Shown here: positions 1 through 7,904 of the stretch, piece after piece | How the letters are laid out: every line of letters begins with the position of its first letter | Numbering within the stretch: position 1 is the stretch's first letter | Assembly (NCBI GenBank): GCA_021790425.1 | Contig: JAJYEA010000006.1 | Span: 1 to 64,000, forward strand | Origin: Thermoplasmata archaeon | GTDB lineage: Archaea > Thermoplasmatota > Thermoplasmata > Lutacidiplasmatales > UBA184 | Direction of reading: 5' to 3' | DNA length: 64,000 nt | Notes under the pieces: generated by a model | What the model was told of the DNA's origin: nothing | What the model saw: the letters and a program-made list of their open reading frames with translations, nothing else | Database searches by the model: none | Translations under genes and position numbers: made by a program

Positions 1-185
1 ATGGAGGCCCTAACCTCGAGGGCAAGGTAAAGGGAACCACCGGAAAACGGGTTTAGAGAGGGCGATTGACGGACCCAGCGCTCCAAGTCGCTGCGACATC
101 ATTTTTCACACGGTCTCCACCCTTTTGCGACGCCTCCCCTAGGAGATTCCGACTGTCTGACTGGATCTTGTCGAGACTTGGGAAG

Positions 186-224
186 ACTTGAAATACATCG
201 CTATATTGCATTAATACACTGACC
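186..224 (+). promoter_or_regulatory. AT-rich promoter of vapBC pair
   Basis: The 40 bases ahead of the antitoxin ATG are markedly AT-rich in a GC-rich window. They contain TATA-like stretches (GAAATACAT around 189-197 and CTATATTG around 201-208). The first is about 30 nt upstream of the ATG, the usual archaeal TATA spacing for a leaderless transcript. Bases 1-185 contain no ORF I can support. Confidence 0.5.
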
Positions 225-467
225 ATGAACACGAAAACCGTCGCCCTCGACGCGGAAGCCTACTTGAGCCTACGCCAGCACCGCCGACCGGGTGAGACTT
301 TCAGTGAGACGATCAAGCGACTGACTGGCCGAAAGAAGTCTCTCTTGGATTTTGCGGGGATCTGGAAGGACATGCCGAAGGAGGACCTCGCTAAGGTCCA
401 GTCCTTCCTTGCTGAGGGACGTCGGCGGGACAAGGTGCGCATGACCCGAATCCTCGGAGAGGCCTGA
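225..467 (+). CDS. vapB: VapB-type antitoxin (DUF217-like)
   Basis: This 80-residue, highly charged protein begins with a short strand (TKTVALD) and then EAYLSLRQH and GETFSETIKRL, the layout of archaeal VapB/DUF217 antitoxins, where a small N-terminal DNA-binding module precedes a toxin-wrapping helix. It should neutralise the PIN toxin encoded five bases downstream and autoregulate the pair by binding the AT-rich promoter upstream. Identification rests on the N-terminal pattern and the downstream VapC. The exact subfamily is uncertain. Confidence 0.8.
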   Translation: MNTKTVALDAEAYLSLRQHRRPGETFSETIKRLTGRKKSLLDFAGIWKDMPKEDLAKVQSFLAEGRRRDKVRMTRILGEA

Positions 468-472
468 CCGCC

Positions 473-859
473 TTGCGTTGCTTCGACACCTCCTTCCTCA
501 TCGACTATGTCAGGGGTGAAGGGACCGCCGTACGGAAGGTGAGGGAATTCACCGAGGAGGGGGAAAGAATGGTGGCTCCCTCTGTTGCTGTCGCCGAACT
601 GCTGGTGGGAGCTCACTACCGGGGTGGGCGGGAGCTTTCGAAAACCTTGGAACTCTTGGAGGTCCTCGAGGTTCTTCCGTTCGACTCTTCTGTGGCGGAG
701 GAGGCTGGTCGGATGGGGGCAGAATCTTTGCGGCGTGGGTCACCCCTCTTGGGGGTTGACCTACTGATCGCTGCCACCGCCCGTTTCCACCGCGGAATCT
801 TGGTCAGCCGCGACAACATCTTCTCCGGTGTTCCAGGCTTGGCTCTTGAGAACTATTGA
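473..859 (+). CDS. vapC: VapC toxin, PIN-domain ribonuclease
   Basis: This 128-residue PIN domain is a predicted Mg2+-dependent ribonuclease toxin. The conserved acidic residues are visible: Asp5 in CFDTSFLID, a Glu in VAELLVGA, an Asp in GVDLLIAATA and a late Asp in VSRDNIF. It starts with TTG, five bases after the antitoxin stop, so the pair should be translated together. Length is typical for VapC. Target RNA cannot be told from sequence. Confidence 0.9.
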   Translation: MRCFDTSFLIDYVRGEGTAVRKVREFTEEGERMVAPSVAVAELLVGAHYRGGRELSKTLELLEVLEVLPFDSSVAEEAGRMGAESLRRGSPLLGVDLLIAATARFHRGILVSRDNIFSGVPGLALENY

Positions 860-1148
860 TACCCACCCCTCAGTTCTCCTGTGGTCGATGCGAACTCTAT
901 CATGAAGACGGTTATCGCCATGAGCCCGAGCAGACACAGGGCCCCTCGAGGGGTGACCCCGCTCGGGGGGATCTCCTCGGGACATCCCCAGTGGGCATAA
1001 TTCGAGGGGGGTGACCTTTGTGATCGGCCCCCGGGGGATATCGCGGGCAGTCCATGGGTTCTGATTGCCCGAAGAACCAGGGTCTTATCTCAGGCGCATT
1101 CCAAGTCAATCCTGTGAATCAGGATTGGGCCGTAGGGGGGTGATTGCC
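860..1148. other. Intergenic region with repeated GGGGTGACC motif
   Basis: No credible gene lies here. A short motif, CGAGGGG(GG)TGACC, occurs at 947-958 and 1003-1016, with a related copy (ACGGGGGTGACC) at 3591-3602. The role is unknown; it may be a terminator-like or repeat element of the island. Confidence 0.4.
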
Positions 1149-1700
1149 TCATGCAATCCACCACATTCCTTTCCGCGCTTCCTCGGCCATTCGTTCCGTC
1201 CTGGACTCTGGCAGACCAGTCCAAGCAATGACCATTGTCGACACGAACCCCCAGAAGCTGACGATTCCAACCGTCAATGACAGTATCGCCGCAGGACCCG
1301 CGACTGACCAACACGCATCGCGAAAGTCGGTTAGGCTGAATGTGCTCCACCCAAGAAAAGCAGGGAAGAACGCTAGGTAGTTCAATGCATATGCTGTCCC
1401 TGCGGAGCGACGCTCTGCGAGAAGGGCCAGAAGTGCGAGGAGCAAAGCCACTGACCACCATCCAAGGGCCCAGTCCATTCCAACCTGAATGGCACTCAGG
1501 AATGTGGCTTCGGTGTAGTACGCGCATCCTCTCCAAATGGGAAGGTAGCTCGAAACAAGCACGTCAGAGAAAATCCAGATGACTACTGCGAGGATCTGGA
1601 TTAGCGAGAGGATGAATCTAAATCCCGGCCTGGGAACTCTTGGTCGACTCCAGTATCTCCGTTCAACGGTCTTGACGGGGCTCAAACCACAGTTCGTCAA
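1149..1700 (-). CDS. Hypothetical multi-pass membrane protein
   Basis: The 183-residue protein has a basic N-terminus, then about four hydrophobic segments (roughly residues 27-52, 76-95, 100-120 and 133-160). The segment around 76-95 is rich in Leu/Ala, and the C-terminus is charged and probably cytoplasmic. No catalytic motif or family signature is recognisable. It sits between the vapBC pair and a GNAT gene in the low-GC island. Base composition here is less extreme than in the core genes, but the membrane-segment pattern supports a real gene. Confidence 0.6.
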   Translation of the reverse strand: MTNCGLSPVKTVERRYWSRPRVPRPGFRFILSLIQILAVVIWIFSDVLVSSYLPIWRGCAYYTEATFLSAIQVGMDWALGWWSVALLLALLALLAERRSAGTAYALNYLAFFPAFLGWSTFSLTDFRDACWSVAGPAAILSLTVGIVSFWGFVSTMVIAWTGLPESRTERMAEEARKGMWWIA

Positions 1701-1834
1701 GCGGTACTCGCCGAAGCCATCACGCCATCATCTCCTCGGCCTTCGACAGAGGTCGTCGTTGTGGATAGGGTTATCGCTCGATAAGCACCCCTTCTCGTAG
1801 AACGCACCGGTGCCCTGCGACACTCGCGGTACGA

Positions 1835-2722
1835 CTACGGATTCCGACGACCAGTTTCCGCGTTCTCGTGTTCCTGGCGGACCCGGGGAGAAACCCATAT
1901 CTGGTACTCTTCTACCGCACGATATCCCAGTTTCTCGTAGAGGGGACGGCCCATCTCGCTCGCCTGAAGGTAGCTGATCGACCCCCCCTCCTCGATCCCG
2001 TCCTGGGCTGCCCTCCAAGTCATGGCAGTGCCAACTCCACGGTGGCGGAATGCTTCCAACGTCATGACCATGTATACTCCAACTACTGCACCGGTCGTGA
2101 CGCGGAGAGAGGTCGAAGCGGGCGAGCCCGCTACCTCGCCCAGGTAAATACCTACACCTTGCAACGAGCTGGAGTAGTTCCGCTTCGTCTCGAGCAATGC
2201 CGCAAAGAAACTCCAGATGTTGGGCCAGAACTCTAGGGGCCAGTGCGTCGTGGCTGCACCCAGTTCTTGGGAGCTCGCCATACGTCGTATCTGTAGGTCG
2301 TGAGGAAGGGAACCACCGGACTCCATGGGGAGAGGTCGCACCATGCCTGGAAGGGCGAAGACCTGCTGGAGGTGCAATTCCTCGATGACAGGCTCCATTA
2401 CGGGGACGGTCGCTGAGGTGGTCACCAACATCCAGGGAATGCTGTCGATTTCGAAAGCGCGACGGATAGCGTCTGGGAAACCTTTCACGTCCCCTGGTGA
2501 TTCGAGAGCGAAAACGGGATTGAAGGATGCCTCCGGGACCCCTGTCCTCACGAGGGTGAGATTTCCGCAACGGTCGACACGACCACCCTGAATCGAACGC
2601 GCTACCCCCTGATAAGTCTCGAGGTAGTTGTGATGGAGCTCCCGAAGCAAGTCACCGTTCGCTTCAATGTCCGCAATACGGTATGAGTGAGCACGATCTT
2701 CTGGGCCGGAAGCGTTCGGCAT
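1835..2722 (-). CDS. GNAT family N-acetyltransferase
   Basis: The 295-residue protein is probably a two-half GNAT. The C-terminal half (about 150-280) carries the acetyl-CoA binding pattern: VGVYMVMTLEAFRHRGVGTAM, the R/Q-x-x-G-x-G/A loop of motif A. This is followed by the typical late segment with MGRPLYEKLGYRAVEEY. The N-terminal half is degenerate and may be substrate-binding. The acceptor (small molecule, antibiotic, amino group of a protein) cannot be predicted. It lies alone between the membrane protein gene and the minus-strand toxin-antitoxin pair. A second, unrelated-looking GNAT closes the island at 5091-6101. Confidence 0.85.
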   Translation of the reverse strand: MPNASGPEDRAHSYRIADIEANGDLLRELHHNYLETYQGVARSIQGGRVDRCGNLTLVRTGVPEASFNPVFALESPGDVKGFPDAIRRAFEIDSIPWMLVTTSATVPVMEPVIEELHLQQVFALPGMVRPLPMESGGSLPHDLQIRRMASSQELGAATTHWPLEFWPNIWSFFAALLETKRNYSSSLQGVGIYLGEVAGSPASTSLRVTTGAVVGVYMVMTLEAFRHRGVGTAMTWRAAQDGIEEGGSISYLQASEMGRPLYEKLGYRAVEEYQIWVSPRVRQEHENAETGRRNP

Positions 2723-2908
2723 GTGCTGGCTAAACTCAGCTCTCGATTAAGCGTTCCCGCACACTCTCTGCCAAGATCGGGCCCCAGCGACTGACCCCCC
2801 CCAACGGACGATAACCACCCAAATTGACGGGTTGAAAGGGGACCTTTTCGCCGGTGGGTCCCTTCGTTCAAGGGACCGAAACCTGAGAGAAACAGCCACC
2901 TGGGGTGG

Positions 2909-3223
2909 CTACCTCTTCTGTCCCTGCTTGGCCAGCCATTCATAGACCTCGTGCCCCATATCAAAGCGCTCGAACGTAGGGCGCCCATGAAACAACAGGT
3001 AGATCCCTCGATACCCTCGTACGCTCAGACGCCATCGACCGGGGAAGTTACGGACATGGTCCACATCTAAGTCTGGACTCCAGCGAGTGGGGTGCGCAGC
3101 GAACGCTGGGAAAACGGCTATGAACGAGTCTCGGACGTCAAGTGGCAGGGCGAGGAACTCCCTCTTTGCGCTCTCGGTGAAGTCAACGAGCTCGGCCCAA
3201 GGAGCTTCAGGCTTGGGAGCCAC
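2909..3223 (-). CDS. RelE/ParE-superfamily toxin
   Basis: A 104-residue protein with the RelE-type layout: an N-terminal helix rich in Lys/Arg and Glu (SAKREFLALPLDVRDSF), then strands with GRWRLSVRGYRGIYLLF, where an Arg-x-x-Tyr-Arg pattern typical of RelE/HigB folds is seen. The predicted role is ribosome-dependent mRNA interference. The GTG start (3223) lies one base after the antitoxin stop (3225-3227), so translation is coupled. It is a distant paralogue of the toxin at 4745-5047: both share the K-x-EF-x-x-LP-x-D-x-R-x-x-F stretch and the WRL...YR motif. Confidence 0.8.
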   Translation of the reverse strand: MAPKPEAPWAELVDFTESAKREFLALPLDVRDSFIAVFPAFAAHPTRWSPDLDVDHVRNFPGRWRLSVRGYRGIYLLFHGRPTFERFDMGHEVYEWLAKQGQKR

Positions 3224-3224
3224 C

Positions 3225-3458
3225 TCAGCGGCCCCGTGCCTTCTGACGTTCGTGTTCCTTCAACACTTCCGTTCCTGGTACGATCTTCTCGGTGCGAAGT
3301 TGACGCTCCAACTGGGCTTGTACGGTGGGGGAAACGTAGTCCTGTGCCATGGCTCGAAGAAGGTCGTCCCACGTCTGGGCGCCTGTTTTCAGATCCTGGA
3401 GCAGTCGCACGGTGGACGAGTGCACCGAGATACTCGTGAGGGGGTCTTGGGTCGACAT
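3225..3458 (-). CDS. Antitoxin of RelE-like pair
   Basis: The 77-residue antitoxin has an N-terminal strand TSISVHSS and a helix with KTGAQTWDDLLRAMAQDY, as in the small archaeal antitoxins with a ribbon-helix-helix-like N-terminus. This is followed by a charged C-terminal tail that probably binds the toxin. It is clearly paralogous to the protein at 4511-4741 (TSIPVHSE, KTGAKTWDQFL). It is the first gene of a two-gene minus-strand operon and starts inside a strong AT-rich palindrome that is probably its own operator. Confidence 0.8.
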   Translation of the reverse strand: MSTQDPLTSISVHSSTVRLLQDLKTGAQTWDDLLRAMAQDYVSPTVQAQLERQLRTEKIVPGTEVLKEHERQKARGR

Positions 3459-3493
3459 ACAATTATAACAATCTCGGTAATTGTATAAATTGT
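3459..3493 (-). promoter_or_regulatory. Palindromic operator and TATA box of TA operon
   Basis: Two imperfect inverted arms, 3459-3472 (ACAATTATAACAAT) and 3480-3493 (ATTGTATAAATTGT), match at 11 of 14 positions after inversion, with a 7-base spacer. The arm centres are 21 bp (two helical turns) apart. The distal arm holds a TATA-like TTTATA about 28 nt upstream of the ATG at 3458. Antitoxin binding here would block TBP/TFB directly. Confidence 0.7.
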
Positions 3494-3775
3494 TTGTCCC
3501 CTGTCGTCCGGGTGCCGTCTTGCTCTACTCTGTCGAGGTCAACCCCCCCGTTGGGGGGGTCTCCCCGAGAACCCCCCCGCTTGTAACTCCACGGGGGTGA
3601 CCCTTTTTCCCGGTCACTGGCCGTTCAAATACCCCGTGATCAGGGTAGGGACCCGATTTTGCCGTCAGATTTCGGCATAGGCTCATGGCGGCAGCTCGCC
3701 GAGGGAGAACTCCCTGACCACGCCATCGGTCAATGCGCGACACTGAGGGAAGGCTCAAATAGACGTAATACATTT

Positions 3776-4003
3776 GTGTACAACGTGACCGAAGTCGAGG
3801 TGGCCGGGCAGGTTCATCGCGTGGGAAACAGCCTTGCGATCGTGATCCCTGCGAAGGATGCACGGCGAGCTCACCTCAAGGAAGGCGATCCTGTCCATGC
3901 AGTGCTCAGGGTGGATGTTCCTCCACCTCTTGGCTTGTTGAAGGGGAAGGTGAAGACGGACTTCAACAGGAGGAGGGAGGGCCTCTGGCGTGACCGGGTC
4001 TAG
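3776..4003 (+). CDS. SpoVT/AbrB-fold antitoxin
   Basis: About 75 residues starting at a GTG (3776). The sequence VEVAGQVHRVGNSLAIVIPAKDAR is the swapped-hairpin AbrB/MazE-type DNA-binding domain. The reading frame stays open further upstream to 3659, but that extension has no family resemblance and contains the AT-rich promoter-like bases 3757-3775. The stop overlaps the downstream PIN gene by 14 bases. It should bind its own promoter and the VapC toxin. Confidence 0.78.
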   Translation: MYNVTEVEVAGQVHRVGNSLAIVIPAKDARRAHLKEGDPVHAVLRVDVPPPLGLLKGKVKTDFNRRREGLWRDRV

Positions 4004-4391
4004 GGTCCTCCTGGATACGTGGGCCTGGTGGGAGATCCTTCGTGGGTCTCCCAAGGGGGTTGACCTGCAGAGGAGCTACCTTGAGCCTCAGGGGACTCGC
4101 GTCTTCACGTCGTCCATCACCTTGGGAGAGATATCTGCCAAGATGACGTCGGAGGGTCAAAAGAGAGACATCCCCCTCGTGGTTGCGAGTATCCGGAGGG
4201 AAAGCGAGGTGGTTGACGTGACTCCTGAGATTGCCGTTTCGGCCGGCGTCTTGCGCCAAGACTTGAGGAAGGCTGATTCCCAAGCTAGTCTTGCCGATGC
4301 CATCGTTCTGAGCACAGCTCGCGACCTCGATGCAATCCTGGTAAGCGCAGACCCGGCCTTTGTCGGTCAACCGGATGCGACAGACCATTAG
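3990..4391 (+). CDS. vapC: VapC-type PIN-domain toxin
   Basis: This 133-residue PIN domain has the acidic residues in order: Asp in VLLDTWAWWEIL, Glu in TLGEISAK, Asp in SLADAIVLSTA and Asp in LVSADPAF. The GTG start at 3990 overlaps the AbrB-type antitoxin by 14 bases, which makes this an AbrB-VapC pair, distinct from the VapBC pair at 225-859. The predicted activity is a ribonuclease. Confidence 0.88.
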   Translation: MTGSRVLLDTWAWWEILRGSPKGVDLQRSYLEPQGTRVFTSSITLGEISAKMTSEGQKRDIPLVVASIRRESEVVDVTPEIAVSAGVLRQDLRKADSQASLADAIVLSTARDLDAILVSADPAFVGQPDATDH

Positions 4392-4510
4392 CGCTCCTCT
4401 CCGCCCTTACCGATTTCAAAGCACCCCTTTCCGAGCCTTCTCTCGGTGTCAATCAGCAAGCAGACGAGGCAGGGCAAATGATAAATGCCATTGTTGCCAT
4501 TACCAAGCCA

Positions 4511-4741
4511 ATGAGCGCTGGACGCATGACCAGCATCCCGGTCCATTCCGAGGTGCTGCAGGAGTTGCAGGCCAAGAAGACCGGAGCCAAGACCTGGGAC
4601 CAGTTCCTCCTAGAATTGCTTGATGACTATGATCCTCCTGAATGGCTGGCTGAGCTCGAGGAACGCAGGAAGAAGGGTCGCTGGCTTCCTGCCGGCGAAC
4701 TCGATCACGTCCACGAGGGGCTCCTTCGAAAGGGGAAGTAG
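4511..4741 (+). CDS. Antitoxin, paralogue of the 3225-3458 antitoxin
   Basis: Small antitoxin with TSIPVHSEVLQELQ and KTGAKTWDQFLLELLDDY, closely matching the minus-strand antitoxin, then a Glu/Arg/Lys-rich toxin-binding tail. I prefer ATG 4511 over the in-frame ATG 4478. The 4478 start would lie inside a TATA-like ATGATAAATG (4477-4486) and a partial dyad (about 4484-4502), and 4511 is about 28 nt downstream of that TATA. Followed three bases later by its toxin. Confidence 0.75.
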   Translation: MSAGRMTSIPVHSEVLQELQAKKTGAKTWDQFLLELLDDYDPPEWLAELEERRKKGRWLPAGELDHVHEGLLRKGK

Positions 4742-4744
4742 CCG

Positions 4745-5047
4745 GTGCCCCTTCAGTACGTTCCTCACGCGAAGTCAAAGGAGGAGTTCGCGAAACTCCC
4801 ACCCGACATTCGGGAAGAGTTCCTCTACGCCATCCGGGGTCTCCTATACCAGCCGTTTCGGCCAGGACCGGGTTACTGGGTGAAGGAGCTGTCGGGGCAC
4901 CCCGGTCTCTGGCGGCTTCGGCTGACGACGTATCGGCGAGTCCGGATGTACTACTCGGTTGCAGGAGAGGAACTCAAGATCTACGGGTTCGGCCCTCGGG
5001 AGGGTTTCTCCGCTCGCCTACATCAGACCGATCGGTTGCGCCGGTGA
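4745..5047 (+). CDS. RelE-superfamily toxin, paralogue of 2909-3223
   Basis: A 100-residue RelE-like protein, GTG start three bases after the antitoxin stop. It has KEEFAKLPPDIREEF at the N-terminus and LWRLRLTTYRRVRMYY in the core, where basic and Tyr residues would form the RNA-cleaving surface. It shares the arrangement with the toxin at 2909-3223 but is in the opposite orientation, so the two modules look like an old duplication that has diverged. Confidence 0.8.
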   Translation: MPLQYVPHAKSKEEFAKLPPDIREEFLYAIRGLLYQPFRPGPGYWVKELSGHPGLWRLRLTTYRRVRMYYSVAGEELKIYGFGPREGFSARLHQTDRLRR

Positions 5048-5090
5048 ACCCCCTCACGGGCAGCCCTGAACTGGCTACCCCGAGCTCGAA

Positions 5091-6101
5091 ATGGAGAGGG
5101 GTGGCCGCTCACTTATGACAGACCCGACGTTCGTCCATCCCGTGGAGATCGTAGAGTGGAGCCGGGCGGTCGCCGAGCATAGGCTCGGTGTAGGGGCGCT
5201 CTTCTGGTCCGATCGCCACACGGTGGTTGATCCCACGGAGATTCGAAGGGCCCAGCGATTGGGCCAGCCTCTTGCCCCCTATGTCGCGCTCTTCGCGATC
5301 GAGGATGGCCAACCCCTTGCCCATGTTTGGGTGGAACGGAGAGAGTGGAGGGGCTCTAGCAGGAGAGAGACCGTGTGCGTGATCACAGACGTCGCGACCC
5401 GTTCGGATAGGCTTCGGAATGGGTATGCTAGTGCCCTCATCCGAGAGGTGCATCGACGGGAGAGGGAGAACGGTCGTCGTCTCTCTTTCCTATGGACGCA
5501 CAAGACCTGGGGGGCCCATGTTGCGTACGAGGCATTGGGCTACCGCGACGTGTTCTCAGATCCTTCGGCTATCCGAGAGCCAAGGGTAAGGAAGTCCACG
5601 TCAAGGGAAGGATACGCTGACAGGCCGGGAAGGAAGTCCGACGCGGGCCTCCTCGAAACCCTCTTCGATGCGAGCACCGGGGGCAGGTGGGGCTTCTTGC
5701 CCCGCTCCCGAGGGATCCTCCGACTTCGATTCGAGATGGGATGGCACAAGCCCAGGGACTACCATATTCTCCTCTTCCGGGGGACTCCCGTGGGGTACTT
5801 CCGAGCGCATGTGGAGGGGTGGCATCTCTTCGTCAACGAGGCCTTGGTGTCCGGCAAGGTGCATTTGCCGGCACTGCTCGATGCGATCGAGAGTCTGGGA
5901 GGTGGGAAGTGGATCTGCCTCGATTCGACCACCTTTACCCACGAGGCAAAGGATCTCCTGCGGGAAAGGGGGTTCGACGTGATTCCCAACTCCCACAGGG
6001 TCCTAATGGCAGCCTCGCTTGCTGGAGAGGCCAGACTCGATGCGGTAGTTCGGACTTGCGAGAGCGGGAGGTACTCCTCCCACAATGGTGACATGTTCTG
6101 A
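5091..6101 (+). CDS. GNAT-type acetyltransferase, two-domain
   Basis: The 336-residue protein resembles Eis-like double GNATs. In the N-terminal half, VCVITDVATRSDRLRNGYASAL contains the acetyl-CoA loop motif (R-x-x-G-x-A), followed by HVAYEALGYRDVF, the usual late GNAT strand-helix. The C-terminal half (about 185-320) is a second, degenerate GNAT-like fold with GTPVGYFRAHVEG. Substrate unknown. It is the last gene of the low-GC island. An alternative start at ATG 5115 removes eight residues. Confidence 0.75.
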   Translation: MERGGRSLMTDPTFVHPVEIVEWSRAVAEHRLGVGALFWSDRHTVVDPTEIRRAQRLGQPLAPYVALFAIEDGQPLAHVWVERREWRGSSRRETVCVITDVATRSDRLRNGYASALIREVHRRERENGRRLSFLWTHKTWGAHVAYEALGYRDVFSDPSAIREPRVRKSTSREGYADRPGRKSDAGLLETLFDASTGGRWGFLPRSRGILRLRFEMGWHKPRDYHILLFRGTPVGYFRAHVEGWHLFVNEALVSGKVHLPALLDAIESLGGGKWICLDSTTFTHEAKDLLRERGFDVIPNSHRVLMAASLAGEARLDAVVRTCESGRYSSHNGDMF

Positions 6102-6182
6102 GGGCACCGCAACCCCAGACGAGCGGAACCCACCCATGTCGGTGGCCGCTCAAGCGGGTTGGGTCAGGTTCTCGTTGGCTCA

Positions 6183-6725
6183 CTAGGGGTACGAAAGGCT
6201 CACCTGTAGCGACACGAGGCTTCCTCCGACATTATTCTGGCATGCAAAGCCATAGGTCCCACCATAGGTCGTGGTGACGGAGCCGTAACCCGGGGTTCGC
6301 GCATACCCTGACCAGTAGATCACACTGGACTGCGACCCAGTGTATCCCAGGACGAGCAGCTGGATAGGAGCACCGCTCTCGCCCGCAGGAGTGGTCCATT
6401 CAAGGTTGATGCGAGTGTTGCCGCTCAGGGTGACCTTGACGATGTACGGCGTGTAGCTGTCTGCCGACCCCGGACAACTGAGGCTGACCGAGGAGGGGTT
6501 GCTGGGCATCGACGTTGAGATCGAGGGAAGGAAGACCAGCAAGAGAACGAGGAGGAGCACGATCCCTATGGCGGCGGCTGCCGCGAGGATGAGAAGAAGC
6601 CTGCCCTTGCTCCGTTTCGGTGGTGGTGCGGGATAGGGGTACGCGGGAGGAGCCCCACCGAACTGGGACGGTCCAGCCGGGTAACCCTGCCCGTTGGGGG
6701 AGTAGGGCGGCGCGGATGTTGCCAT
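6183..6725 (-). CDS. Membrane-anchored protein with Pro-rich N-terminus
   Basis: 180 residues. Residues 1-40 are rich in Pro, Tyr and Gly (probably cytoplasmic and disordered), then KRSKGR and one long hydrophobic segment (about 43-68), then a Ser/Thr/Gly-rich extracytoplasmic domain with two Cys (in SLSCPGS and FACQNN) that could form a disulphide. No family is recognised. Similar Pro-Tyr-rich tails occur at the C-terminus of the exported protein at 34360-37161, which may reflect a lineage habit rather than homology. Confidence 0.65.
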   Translation of the reverse strand: MATSAPPYSPNGQGYPAGPSQFGGAPPAYPYPAPPPKRSKGRLLLILAAAAAIGIVLLLVLLLVFLPSISTSMPSNPSSVSLSCPGSADSYTPYIVKVTLSGNTRINLEWTTPAGESGAPIQLLVLGYTGSQSSVIYWSGYARTPGYGSVTTTYGGTYGFACQNNVGGSLVSLQVSLSYP

Positions 6726-6880
6726 GCTGGAGGCAGGAAGAGCGTTCGGCTAAGGAGAGTTGGGATAGGCAAGGTGAGCCCGGATGCTTCAGACCTCCGG
6801 GAAGCATCCCGCTTTCCTAGCGGCCGTTGGTCGTCATGCCCGCGAGAGGAAGTGCTATCCGGGGGGACGGGGTGGGGCTG

Positions 6881-7564
6881 ATGATGGAGCGGTCCCGACC
6901 CCCTGCGGAACTCCTCCTGCGTCCTCCGGTACGGCTCCAGGGGACGACGGTGGAGCTCCTGCCGCTCGAGCGGGCCCACTGGGCCGGGCTTCTGGAGGCG
7001 GCCGCGGATCCACGCATCTGGACGTACGTCCTGGGGGGACCCCGCAACACCCCGGAGAGCCTGGAGGCGGCCCTCCGCCGGCTGGAGGAGGAGCAGGAAC
7101 GGGGGGTGACCCTCCCCTTCACCGTCGTTTCTCCCGTGGGCTCCGGCCGCCCGGTGGGGCAAACGCAGTACATGGAGATCCGTCGGGAGCACCGCCGGGC
7201 CGAGATCGGTGGGACCTGGTACGCCCCCTCGCTGTGGGGGACCGGCGTGAACGTGGAAGCGAAGTACCTGCTCCTCCGGCACGCCTTCGATCACGAGGGG
7301 TTGGAGCGCGTGGAGTTCAAGACCGACGAGCGCAACGTACGCTCGCAGCGGGCGCTCGAGAAGATCGGTGCGACGCGGGAGGGCGTGTTCCGGCGGCACT
7401 CCATCACGTGGGACGGGTTCGTGCGCAACTCGGTGTACTACTCGGTGATCGCATCCGAGTGGCCCTCGGTCCGCGCGCGGCTCGAGACGATGCTCGACGC
7501 CCTTGGTCGGGGCCCCTCTCCTCCGGGCCCGGCTCCGCGGGACGCCTCCCGCGACCCTCCGTGA
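6881..7564 (+). CDS. GNAT acetyltransferase, RimJ/RimL-like
   Basis: About 227 residues. LQGTTVELLPLERAHW near the N-terminus, IGGTWYAPSLWGTGVNVEAK with the acetyl-CoA loop, and VEFKTDERNVRSQRALEKIGATREG are characteristic of the RimJ/RimL N-terminal-acetylating GNAT family. The Pro-rich tail (about 205-227) is an odd addition. I place the start at ATG 6881: a TATA-like GCTATCC (6854-6860) lies about 25 nt upstream, and the longer frame from 6827 has no similarity. Substrate not predictable. Confidence 0.85.
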   Translation: MMERSRPPAELLLRPPVRLQGTTVELLPLERAHWAGLLEAAADPRIWTYVLGGPRNTPESLEAALRRLEEEQERGVTLPFTVVSPVGSGRPVGQTQYMEIRREHRRAEIGGTWYAPSLWGTGVNVEAKYLLLRHAFDHEGLERVEFKTDERNVRSQRALEKIGATREGVFRRHSITWDGFVRNSVYYSVIASEWPSVRARLETMLDALGRGPSPPGPAPRDASRDPP

Positions 7565-7643
7565 CGTCCGGCCGGGTCCGATCTCCCTCCCGGTACCGGC
7601 GTACCAGGTCCCCGCCGCGCGCAGCACGAACGGTCCCCCACGG

Positions 7644-7650
7644 CTTATAT
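7644..7650 (+). promoter_or_regulatory. TATA box of dodecin operon
   Basis: CTTATAT lies 28 nt (centre to start) upstream of the GTG at 7675, which implies a leaderless transcript and fixes the dodecin start. Confidence 0.65.
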
Positions 7651-7674
7651 GGGCCCGCAGGTTCGAAGGGCCGG

Positions 7675-7884
7675 GTGACTGCCGTGGTGCAGAAGGTGAC
7701 GGAAGTGGTCGGATTTTCGCCGAAGAGCTTTGCCGAAGCAACGAAGAACGCGGTGGAGACCGCAGCGAAGACCGTCCGGAACATCAAGTGGTTCCGTGCG
7801 ACCGAGTTCGAGGGCGACGTGCACGATGGGAAGGTTACGAGCTACCGCACCCTGGTGCGCATCTACTTCGACTACGAAGACTGA
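7675..7884 (+). CDS. Dodecin, flavin-binding storage protein
   Basis: 69 residues: VQKVTEVVGFSPKSFAEATKNAV, then NIKWFRATEFEGDV and a YRTLVRIYFDYED end. This is the full dodecin fold (one helix on a three-stranded sheet). Dodecins form 12-mers that bind flavins; the Trp in IKWF is the family's flavin-stacking residue. The true start is GTG 7675; the open frame extends far upstream only because of GC-rich composition. Twenty bases downstream is the DUF1028 gene on the same strand. Confidence 0.92.
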   Translation: MTAVVQKVTEVVGFSPKSFAEATKNAVETAAKTVRNIKWFRATEFEGDVHDGKVTSYRTLVRIYFDYED

Positions 7885-7904
7885 ATCCCGCGAGGGGTGA
7901 AGCG

